From Verrucomicrobiota bacterium (GTDB taxonomy: Bacteria; Verrucomicrobiota; Verrucomicrobiia; Opitutales; Opitutaceae), in assembly GCA_023428905.1 (NCBI GenBank), contig JAEYWP010000011.1:1-31454 (forward strand): DNA of 31,454 bases. The letters run 5' to 3'. Below the pieces are notes generated by a model. It was given only the letters and a program-made list of their open reading frames with translations, searched no databases and was not told the DNA's origin. Shown piece by piece: positions 24,855-31,454 of the stretch. Position 1 is the first letter of the stretch, and each line of letters opens with the position of its first letter. A program made the position numbers and the translations under genes.

Positions 24855-25765
24855 CCACGTCCCCCTCCCTCGACCAGGACCTTGATCTTTTAAACGAGCG
24901 CCATGGCGGTCGCGCGCGCGCCTCGCTTTGGTGGACGCGTGTGCCCGCCCTGGACGGTGAGCGCCTGGGGGTGATCGGGAGTTTTGATGCCGAGTCGGAG
25001 GAGGCCTGCCGGTGCCTGCTGGATCAGGCGTGTGAACGGCTGGCGCAGGCGGGGTGCACCCTCGCGGTGGGGCCGATGGACGGGAACACCTGGCGTCGCT
25101 ACCGACTGGTGACAGAGCCGGGCACGGAACCGCCTTTCTTTCTCGAGCCGGTGAATCCGTCGGCCTGGCCGGCGTGGTGGCGCGCGGCGGGTTTTGGCGC
25201 CCTGGCGGAGTATTATTCGACTGCGACCTCGGACCTCACCATCCGCGACGGACGTCTCGACGCGGTGGCGGACCGGATGCGGGCGCTGGGGGTGACCCTC
25301 CGGCCTTTCCGGGCCGGCGAGTTCGAGGCCGAGCTCCGGCGCATTTACGAGGTCTCGGTTGTCTCCTTCCAGGAGAACTACCTCTACACTCCCCTGCCCG
25401 AGGCGTCCTTTGTGGGTCAATACCGGGTGCTGGAGGGAAAACTGCGGCCGGAGTTGGTCCTGCTTGCCGAGCACGCGGGAAGGCCGGTGGGCTACGTCTT
25501 CGCCACGCCTGATTTTGCGGAGCTGCAGCGCGGAGTGCCCCTCCGCACCGTCATCGTCAAGACCCTGGCGGTGTTGCCCGGCCGAGCCTACGCCGGACTC
25601 GGCGCGCTGCTCCTCGGTGAGGTCCACGCCGCGGCGGTGAAACTCGGTTTCACCCGGGCCATCCACGCCTTGATGCATGCCAACAACCGGTCGCGCAACC
25701 TCAGTGCCCATTACGCGGATACGATCCGCCGATACAGCCTGTTTTCGCGGCGCCTCCTTCCATGA
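24851..25765 (+). CDS. GNAT-family acyltransferase
   Basis: A 304-residue soluble protein with a two-part GNAT fold. The N-terminal part has VGPMDGNTWRRYRLVT (near residue 74) and FFLEPVNPSAWPAWWRAAGFG (near 95-115), seen in a long-form GNAT group. The C-terminal acyl-CoA-binding part has TLAVLPGRAYAGLGALLLGE, a variant of the R/QxxGxG/A pyrophosphate loop, and the terminal IHALMHANNRSRNLSAHY motif. The likely reaction is acylation of an amine with an acyl thioester; the adjacent AMP-dependent ligase could supply the acyl donor. The ATG at 24851 is chosen for the ATGA overlap with the kinase-like gene. The stop overlaps the ligase start by four bases. Confidence 0.78.
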   Translation: MTTSPSLDQDLDLLNERHGGRARASLWWTRVPALDGERLGVIGSFDAESEEACRCLLDQACERLAQAGCTLAVGPMDGNTWRRYRLVTEPGTEPPFFLEPVNPSAWPAWWRAAGFGALAEYYSTATSDLTIRDGRLDAVADRMRALGVTLRPFRAGEFEAELRRIYEVSVVSFQENYLYTPLPEASFVGQYRVLEGKLRPELVLLAEHAGRPVGYVFATPDFAELQRGVPLRTVIVKTLAVLPGRAYAGLGALLLGEVHAAAVKLGFTRAIHALMHANNRSRNLSAHYADTIRRYSLFSRRLLP

Positions 25766-27345
25766 CAATTGGCGACCTCCTCTCCCAACGGGCGCGCGAG
25801 CAGCCCGGGACCCCCGCGTTGATTGATGCGAAGAGCGGACGGAGCCTGGCTTTTGCGGAGCTGGAGCGGGAGGTGGTGGCGGCGACCGCCTGGCTGCGGC
25901 GTCGGGGGCTGTCCCGCGGGGATGCCGTGCTCGTTTTTGTCCCGATGTCCCTCGAGCTGTATGTGGCGCTCCTGGCCATGTTCCGTCTCGGCGTGGTCGG
26001 GCTTTTCCTCGATCCGTCCGCCGGGGTGGAGCACATGGAGCGGTGCTGCGCGCGCTGGGCGCCCAAGGCGTTTCTGGCGATCCGGAAGGCGCACCTGTTG
26101 CGTCTCAAGTCCGGCGCGCTGCGTCGCATCCCCCTGAAAATCTCCGTCGGGGGATGGATGTGGGGAGCCCACCGCTGGCCGCGCGAAGTCATCAACGACG
26201 TGGGGGCCGCGGAGCCCCCGGGGGAAGCGGGTGTCGGCGAGGCGGATCCGGCGCTGGTCACGTTCACCAGTGGCAGCACCGGTGTTCCGAAAGGCGCGGT
26301 CCGGACCCACGGATTTCTGTTGGCGCAGTACCGTGCGCTCGCGCCCAACATTGGGCTCGCCCGCGGTGATGTGGACCTGGCCACACTGCCGGTGTTCACC
26401 CTGGCCAATCTTGCCGCGGGTATCTCCACCGTCATTCCGGACCTCGACTTGCGCCGGCCGGGAGCGGTGTGCGGAGCCAACGTCTTCCAGCAGGTGGAAA
26501 GGCACGGCGTCACCCGGATCACGGCGTCGCCCGCCTTCTTTGAACGCATGCTGGCGCACGGCAGGACGGCGGGCCGCACGCTGGGGTCCTTGCGGAAACT
26601 GCATACCGGAGGCGCACCTGTATTCCCCGGCTTGTTACACGGATTGCGGCAGCTCGCGCTTGCGGCGCAGGTGGTGGCGGTGTATGGATCGACCGAGGCT
26701 GAACCGATAGCGCACCTCGGGGCGGACGAAATCTCGGAGGAGGACCTGGCGGCGATGCGAGCCGGGCGTGGCTTGCTGGCCGGACATCCCGTGCCCGAGA
26801 TTGCGGTGCGGGTGATTGAAGACCGCTGGGGCACGGCGCTTGGGCGGCTCTCGCCGGAGGCGTTTGCCGGGATGGAAATGGGCACGGGCAACGCGGGGGA
26901 GATTGTGGTGTCCGGGGCGCATGTCCTTCCCGGCTACCTTGGGGGCGTCGGCGACGAGGAGACGAAATTTCGGGTGGGAGACGTGGTGTGGCACCGCACC
27001 GGAGATGCTGGGTGTTTTGACGACCACGGGCGGCTCTGGCTCCTGGGACGCTGTGCCGCGCGGATCGACGATGCGCAGGGTCGGCTTTACCCGTTTACGG
27101 TGGAATGTGCAGCGATGGCGGTGATGGGGGTGAGGCGGGCAGCGGCGCTGTCTCTCAACGGACGTCGGACGCTGGCGATTGAAACGGAGTGCACGGGAGC
27201 GGCCACGACGGACATCGCCGGGCAGGTCCGCGCGGCCGTGTCATGGGCGTACGTGGAAGACGTCCGGGTGGTCGACGCGCTTCCCCTGGATGCCCGGCAC
27301 AACGCCAAGATCGATTACGTCGCGCTGCGAAAGCAGTTCGGCTGA
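25762..27345 (+). CDS. AMP-dependent acyl ligase, OleC-like
   Basis: A 527-residue adenylate-forming enzyme. Core motifs: TFTSGSTGVPKG (167-178, P-loop), YGSTEAE (308-314), TGDAGCFDDHGRLWLLGR (413-430), and catalytic Lys516 in ARHNAKIDY. The block LPVFTLANLAAGISTVIPDLD followed by a TRITASPAFFERM segment resembles OleC, which adenylates 3-hydroxy acids and closes beta-lactones in olefin biosynthesis; ordinary fatty acyl-CoA ligases are the alternative. It is the last gene of the seven-gene operon, coupled to the GNAT gene by ATGA. It could activate an acyl or 3-hydroxyacyl group for that acyltransferase. The linkage to HMG-CoA-type substrates is only suggestive. Confidence 0.88.
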   Translation: MTIGDLLSQRAREQPGTPALIDAKSGRSLAFAELEREVVAATAWLRRRGLSRGDAVLVFVPMSLELYVALLAMFRLGVVGLFLDPSAGVEHMERCCARWAPKAFLAIRKAHLLRLKSGALRRIPLKISVGGWMWGAHRWPREVINDVGAAEPPGEAGVGEADPALVTFTSGSTGVPKGAVRTHGFLLAQYRALAPNIGLARGDVDLATLPVFTLANLAAGISTVIPDLDLRRPGAVCGANVFQQVERHGVTRITASPAFFERMLAHGRTAGRTLGSLRKLHTGGAPVFPGLLHGLRQLALAAQVVAVYGSTEAEPIAHLGADEISEEDLAAMRAGRGLLAGHPVPEIAVRVIEDRWGTALGRLSPEAFAGMEMGTGNAGEIVVSGAHVLPGYLGGVGDEETKFRVGDVVWHRTGDAGCFDDHGRLWLLGRCAARIDDAQGRLYPFTVECAAMAVMGVRRAAALSLNGRRTLAIETECTGAATTDIAGQVRAAVSWAYVEDVRVVDALPLDARHNAKIDYVALRKQFG

Positions 27346-27368
27346 GACATAGCCCGCGGCGTACGGCG

Positions 27369-27398
27369 CAAAAAAAGCCCTCTCTTGCGAGAGGGCTT
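27369..27398 (-). terminator. Intrinsic terminator with U7 tail on the minus strand
   Basis: aagccctctc (27375-27384) and gagagggctt (27389-27398) form a perfect 10-bp stem with a 4-base loop. On the minus strand it is followed by seven T (27370-27376 region), making it a strong terminator for transcripts coming from the Sel1-like gene or from a small RNA. On the plus strand, after the AMP ligase, the tail is only ctt, so termination there would be weaker. Confidence 0.9.
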
Positions 27399-27554
27399 AA
27401 ACCGATCGGGAGCTAGGCTCTACCGTCAGTTTTGGCGGGAGGGACGGTGAACCTGCATGCCTTCCGCGAAGTCGCAAGCTGGGCAGCGCGTTTATTTGAA
27501 CTTTCGTTGCGAAGGCCTGGGTGCGATGCGCACCACCAGACGTCCGGGGTCCAG
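27399..27554 (-). ncRNA. Candidate small RNA or structured 3' UTR
   Basis: These 156 bases lie between the stop of the Sel1-like gene and its terminator. On the minus strand they form a short hairpin just after the stop (27520-27534, ggtgcg/cgcacc). They also form a perfect 6-bp stem accgtc/gacggt (27422-27427 with 27443-27448) whose 15-base loop reads cctcccgccaaaact, i.e. it exposes CCUCCC, complementary to Shine-Dalgarno sequences. Two smaller stems (gagc/gctc, ccgatcgg) and the U7 terminator follow. A caaataaac element near 27493 could be a -10 for an independent RNA of about 110 bases. No known RNA family was recognised. It may simply be untranslated mRNA. Confidence 0.4.
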
Positions 27555-30500
27555 TTAACGCTTCAGCGGTGGACGCGGGGTGTAAGTCTCCTCGCCGATG
27601 CTGTCTGCAATTGTCCTCCACCGACCGGCTTCGGCCAGATCAGGCGCGATGCCTGGTATCACGTCTTCGGTGTAGATCCGCTCGAGCAACAATGCCGACA
27701 GGTAGTTTCCGCGTTCAGCGGCGTATGTCAGCCAGCGGATGCCCGTGCGGATGTCGCGTTCCCCGTCGATGCCTGCAAGTGCGCGGCACGCGAGGCGATG
27801 GGCGTCCGCTTCGTTGCCGTAGGCTGCGGTGCGCTCGATATCGCCAAGCACTGCCGTGTGGAAACGTCGCGCGAGGTCTGGGGCGGGAGCGAGCCCATAT
27901 GCGCCGGCTGAGAGGATGCGGGCGAGCTCTTGAACGGCATAGCGATCGCCGTCGGCGGCGACCTTGGCGAGAAGTGCGACGCCTTTGAGTGGATCCGACT
28001 CGAGAGCGTGCTGGGCGGCGTCGAGCCGGGCGCTTCGTTTTTCGGATGCGGCATCCGAGAGCTCTTCCGGTTTCTTGTTGCGGAAGCCGGCGAACGTGGC
28101 GAGGGCGGCTTCGAGCGGCGCCTGAAGATGCGTCGTAGCAATCCGCGGCCCGGGGAGCCGACGCGGCGGCCGGTGAAAGTGCTCCCGTTGTTCCAGCGCT
28201 GCTTGAACCGTTTCCCAGTAGAAGACCTCGGTGGCGGAGAGGGCGAGAACGGATGCCCCCTCTCTGGCGAGCGTACCGGCGGCAGTTCCGCTGCCAATGG
28301 AGGCGGCGTAACGAAGCCACTCGCTGGCTTTGAATGGATCGGCGGGTGCCCCATGGCGTCCGTTGAGGTAGCCCTCTCCGACCATTTGGGCTGCATAGGT
28401 GTCGCCCGCCTCCGCGTTGGCGATCATCATGCGGAAGGCGGCGGCTTGGATCTGATCGGCGAGCGCTGCTGAGCGCGGCAAGCCTCCGTTCCCTTCGCGG
28501 AAGTGACGGCTCAGGCGGCCGAGCGCGCTGTGATCACCCTGGCCGGCTGCGGCAAGAAAATGGCGGAGCGCGGCAAGTCCGTCGCCGCTGGCGATGGCTT
28601 CCTGTGCTTGAGCGCCCTCGCGTTCAGCGGCCGCGGTCTCCGTGTCACTGCGCGGGTCGTGGGTATTTGTGCCGGGCCAGTCGGCGAGGGCGGCGAGAAC
28701 GGCGTCAACCTGCGGCTGGATGGCTTTCGCGAGGGCCGCGTCGGCGATGCGCTCCTGACGGTCGAGGTCCCAAAAGGAAAGGTTGTCGAACCAGCGCCGG
28801 GCGGCGTGTTGCACTTCGCGGGGAGAGGCCAGGGCATGGACGATGGTCCAATCGGCGAATGCCTCGGGCTGGGCGTACAGTGCAGTCACCGCGGCATCGA
28901 GGGAGGCGATGGTTTCAGGCGGAAGATTCCAACTCGGGGGGCGGTCGACTTCGCGGGCCATCTCGGTGCCGACGCGCAGATCAAGCTGAAGGGCAGCGGC
29001 AAGCGCACTACCGGCCTGGGCGGCCGCCTCGAGCAGATCGGACGCGGGCTGGTCGCGAAGGAGGGCGTCGACGGCTTTGGCCAGCAAGGCGCGAGGCAGA
29101 CCGGCGGACTCGTCTCGCGCGCGGCGCTTTTGCGAGATGCGCTGCAGATCGGAACGGTTTGTGGCATCGCCCGGGTAGGTGGGTTGGATGGAGAGGGCGT
29201 ACGGCGCGTAAGCGTCGCCCAATCGTGCGGCGGCATAGAGATAGTGGTTGCGGACCGCACCTGCCGTGGAGGCCGGGGCAAAGGCCGCATCGAGAAGCGC
29301 CGCCGCCTGGACGAGATCGAATGAAGGGTCGTCCACCGCGAGTTGTGGTGACGTAGAGCTGGCTGACGGAGGCTGGAAGGTGGCCAGGACATTTTCCCAA
29401 GCAGCGGCAGCCTCGATATTGGCCAGCAGCCGGGGAATGGCTGCGACGGGTGGTGCGGAGCGCTCGCGCGCAACGAAGGCGGCCAGCGCGGCGCTTTCTG
29501 CGGCAGCAAGCCGGGCTTGCGCAGCTTTGGACGTTTCTGACGGGCGGACGAAGGCCTTGTTCTTTTGCCAAGCCTGATAGTCGGTGCTCTCGGCGATAGA
29601 TGCGGCGTACCTCGCGTCGGCCCACGCGTGTCCTTCGCGGGAATCGGGGACCACGAATCCCGCGGTGCGGGCGGCAGGGTTGGCCAGTTCAGCGAGCGCG
29701 AGACGGGCGCGGATGCCGAGTCTGTCATCGCGGCGCGCCCAGGTGGTCAGCGCGGGAATGGTGAGGTCCATGTCCGCAAGGGTATCGTAGGGCCTTTTGT
29801 ACTTTCCGGGGGGGCGGCCGGTATGGAGGAGGCCGAGACGGTCGAGCGTGGCGATCGCGTGTGCGGTGGCGGACCCGGCGCGCCCTGCGGCGGCGATGAC
29901 GTCACCGAAGTGATAATTGTCGAAAGGCGTTTCGGGGCTGAGGGGGATGGCGCGTTCCGCGATTGCCTCGGTGTAGGCGACAAACAGGTCGTCAGACGCG
30001 GAGGGAGATGACCCAACGGCATGGGTGATTTGTTGAAACTGGCGGTCTGTCCAGTGCTGCTGGGCAACCGCGAGGTGCCGCTGGTGACGCTCGAGGATGC
30101 CGACAAGAAGGGTGGTGAGGTGCTGCAGCGTGGCGCGGCGCAGCGGAGTACCGTCTCCGAACAACGGAGCATAGTCTGCGACTGCCCATTGGTAACCTTG
30201 GGCTGTCAGGGACACGGAGCGGGGGTGATCCGCGGTCTCATGCGACGTGCTCAAAAGACGGGCGAGCAGCCATTTCGCGGGCGCCGACGTTTCAGCGATC
30301 TTCTCCAGTTCGCGGCGCGCGTCGAGGGTCGCGGATTCGTCCTGGGAGACGCGCTCCGGATGAGTCGCGCGAAGGTAGTGGTGAAGCGCGAGCGTCTCGG
30401 GTCGACCCGGTTCCTCCCCGGGCCGAGCGTGTGTCTGGCGCGGGTCGATAAGGCGGAGGGCCGCGGTGGGATCTCGCTGCACGCCGTTGACGCCATCCAT

Positions 30501-31121
30501 CAGAAGGAGGGCGGCTTGAAACGCTGCCCACGCGTTCGGGCTTTCGGCGTCGTGCGCAATGAGCCAGTTGACCGCATCCTGTCCTGAGGTGAATACGGGC
30601 GGGCGTTCACGCGCAGCGAAGCCCCCAACCGATCGGCGGAAGTCGGCCCACTGCACTGCTTCCAAGAGCTCATCTTGGCGTGCGATAAATGCGGCGCGCT
30701 GGGCGGCGGCTTGATCTGCGAGACGCTGGAGACGTTTGGCTTCGCGCGCGCCCTGCTCACGGTCCATACGCTCGTTGTACTGCTCGCGTGTTTCGCCAGG
30801 GTGATCCCGGGCCCATTGGGCATCGAGACGCTGTTTCTCGAGCCATGCTTCCCGGGCTGCCTGTTTTTCTGCCTCGCGGGCGCGAAGTTGCTGGAGCCAG
30901 GGATTGGCGTTGATGTTGAAGTTTGAGCCCGAGGGGAGCGGGGTGTTGCGCCGGCTGCGAAGCTCGTTGACGAGGGCATCGGTGTCGCGCTCCAGCCTGC
31001 GCTGAACCTCCGTCGCGGACATGGAATCGTAGCGCTGGGCGTGCGTGGAGCACGGAAACGAGAGAAGGATCGCCAGCACGGATCCGGTCCACGAGGAGGG
31101 GTTGCGCAGTGGAAGCCGCAT
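27555..31121 (-). CDS. Large secreted Sel1-like repeat protein
   Basis: A 1188-residue exported protein. The signal peptide is MRLPLRNPSSWTGSVLAILLSFPCSTHA. Residues ~35-150 are highly charged and probably coiled coil (EKQAAREAWLEKQRLDAQ and further Arg/Glu/Ala-rich stretches). The rest is a helical solenoid with Ala/Leu-rich pairs. The clearest Sel1-like units lie near the C-terminus: ALRHFLAAAGQGDHSALGRL, AGDTYAAQMVGEGYLNG with SEWLRYAASIGSGTAAGTLA, and RTGIRWLTYAAERGNYLSALLLERIY. Sel1 proteins act as interaction scaffolds; no enzyme motif is visible. The ATG at 31121 starts the signal peptide. It is monocistronic on the minus strand with the U7 terminator about 160 bases downstream. Confidence 0.85.
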   Translation of the reverse strand: MRLPLRNPSSWTGSVLAILLSFPCSTHAQRYDSMSATEVQRRLERDTDALVNELRSRRNTPLPSGSNFNINANPWLQQLRAREAEKQAAREAWLEKQRLDAQWARDHPGETREQYNERMDREQGAREAKRLQRLADQAAAQRAAFIARQDELLEAVQWADFRRSVGGFAARERPPVFTSGQDAVNWLIAHDAESPNAWAAFQAALLLMDGVNGVQRDPTAALRLIDPRQTHARPGEEPGRPETLALHHYLRATHPERVSQDESATLDARRELEKIAETSAPAKWLLARLLSTSHETADHPRSVSLTAQGYQWAVADYAPLFGDGTPLRRATLQHLTTLLVGILERHQRHLAVAQQHWTDRQFQQITHAVGSSPSASDDLFVAYTEAIAERAIPLSPETPFDNYHFGDVIAAAGRAGSATAHAIATLDRLGLLHTGRPPGKYKRPYDTLADMDLTIPALTTWARRDDRLGIRARLALAELANPAARTAGFVVPDSREGHAWADARYAASIAESTDYQAWQKNKAFVRPSETSKAAQARLAAAESAALAAFVARERSAPPVAAIPRLLANIEAAAAWENVLATFQPPSASSTSPQLAVDDPSFDLVQAAALLDAAFAPASTAGAVRNHYLYAAARLGDAYAPYALSIQPTYPGDATNRSDLQRISQKRRARDESAGLPRALLAKAVDALLRDQPASDLLEAAAQAGSALAAALQLDLRVGTEMAREVDRPPSWNLPPETIASLDAAVTALYAQPEAFADWTIVHALASPREVQHAARRWFDNLSFWDLDRQERIADAALAKAIQPQVDAVLAALADWPGTNTHDPRSDTETAAAEREGAQAQEAIASGDGLAALRHFLAAAGQGDHSALGRLSRHFREGNGGLPRSAALADQIQAAAFRMMIANAEAGDTYAAQMVGEGYLNGRHGAPADPFKASEWLRYAASIGSGTAAGTLAREGASVLALSATEVFYWETVQAALEQREHFHRPPRRLPGPRIATTHLQAPLEAALATFAGFRNKKPEELSDAASEKRSARLDAAQHALESDPLKGVALLAKVAADGDRYAVQELARILSAGAYGLAPAPDLARRFHTAVLGDIERTAAYGNEADAHRLACRALAGIDGERDIRTGIRWLTYAAERGNYLSALLLERIYTEDVIPGIAPDLAEAGRWRTIADSIGEETYTPRPPLKR

Positions 31122-31177
31122 AAGGGTATGGTGTAGGCTCTATTAGCGGGGGGAAGCCCGAAATCGCATTACCTGAT

Positions 31178-31207
31178 GACATAAGGGGTCATGTCTTGAC
31201 TCTTGAC
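31178..31207. repeat. Tandem TCTTGAC and TGAC-N7-GTCA repeat cluster
   Basis: Two adjacent tcttgac heptamers (31194-31200 and 31201-31207) follow tgacataaggggtca, in which tgac and gtca are inverted. The arrangement resembles short extragenic palindromic (REP-type) elements. No REP-associated transposase is present in this window, so the assignment is tentative. It also overlaps the probable promoter of the Sel1-like gene. Confidence 0.4.
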
Positions 31208-31241
31208 AAATATGGAGGCGTCCGGCGCCGCGCTGAAGTGG

Positions 31242-31270
31242 GATTCGTGATTTGTGATTTTTGATTCGTG
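31242..31270. repeat. Short AT-rich direct repeats (gattcgtg / gatttgtg / gattcgtg)
   Basis: Imperfect copies of gattYgtg recur three times in 29 bases. The tract is AT-rich in a GC-rich genome and untranslated. Simple-sequence expansions like this often mark intergenic junctions. Confidence 0.6.
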
Positions 31271-31454
31271 TCCCCGAAAAAGGCCCCGCGAGCGTCGCGA
31301 AGAGTCCAATGCTCGGGGGGCCGTCGCGCTTGCCGCGCTGCTGACGCGCGACAGGCCAAAGGAGAACGGCCCACGGAGTGCCGAGGGCGTCAGTGCAAGC
31401 CTCTGCCCTGTGCCCCGTTAGGATCTTCAGGAGGGCGGTCGAATCGCTGAATCC

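Larger units (their letters stand above)
31122..31454. other. Gene-free, repeat-bearing end of the window
   Basis: These 333 bases hold no convincing coding sequence on either strand. They should include the promoter of the Sel1-like gene (minus strand; ttgtca at 31203-31208 is a possible -35). Two repeat clusters are present: the tandem tcttgac copies with a TGAC/GTCA arrangement, and a gattYgtgatt-type tract. The last ~180 bases are GC-rich and show no motif I recognise. Confidence 0.6.

Noticed and set aside
27421..27480. Possible tRNA T-arm (ggttcaccg) or 6S RNA-like segment on the minus strand
   Set aside because: The flanking bases do not form a T-stem or an acceptor stem, and similarity to 6S RNA is limited to short words. 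It is kept only as a generic small-RNA candidate.

Overview
The window reads as a GC-rich chromosomal segment of a free-living Gram-negative bacterium. A member of Verrucomicrobiota, probably near Opitutaceae, is my best guess. The reasons are a secreted protein with a C-terminal PEP-CTERM anchor, a compact ParE/ParC-type topoisomerase pair, a PL14-like polysaccharide lyase and many signal-peptide proteins. This placement is inferred from family content, not from a database match.

Layout. Bases 1-507 are the end of an rRNA operon: the 3' end of 23S rRNA, a complete 5S rRNA and a strong intrinsic terminator. Bases 699-1930 (minus) hold a TPR protein and a DsbA-fold protein. Bases 2196-6168 (plus) hold a type IIA topoisomerase subunit pair (parE-like, parC-like) ending at a bidirectional terminator. 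Bases 6244-12053 (minus) hold an EF-hand membrane protein, a GNAT-type acyltransferase overlapping an ATP-grasp ligase, and a secreted PL14-like lyase. Bases 12210-14562 (plus) hold a secreted DUF4214-like protein, a DUF3817 membrane protein and an M20 metallopeptidase. Bases 14771-15814 encode the PEP-CTERM protein with its own terminator. Next come a DUF1289 zinc-ribbon-like protein (plus) and a beta-CASP metallo-beta-lactamase RNase (minus).

The most striking part is 17636-27345 on the plus strand. Seven genes sit head to tail, almost all with 4-base start/stop overlaps: an HMG-CoA reductase homologue, a UbiA-superfamily prenyltransferase, an 867-residue PEP-synthase-like enzyme with the domain layout of rifampicin phosphotransferase, a BtaA-like (DUF3419) 3-amino-3-carboxypropyl transferase, a phytol/dolichol-kinase-like membrane protein, a GNAT acyltransferase and an OleC-like AMP-dependent ligase. 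Together they look like a dedicated pathway for an unusual isoprenoid or homoserine-type lipid. I know of no described pathway with this set. The product is inference.

The window ends with a 1188-residue secreted Sel1-like repeat protein (minus). Its long structured 3' region ends in a U7 terminator and may release a small RNA. Beyond its promoter lies a repeat-rich stretch without a recognisable gene.
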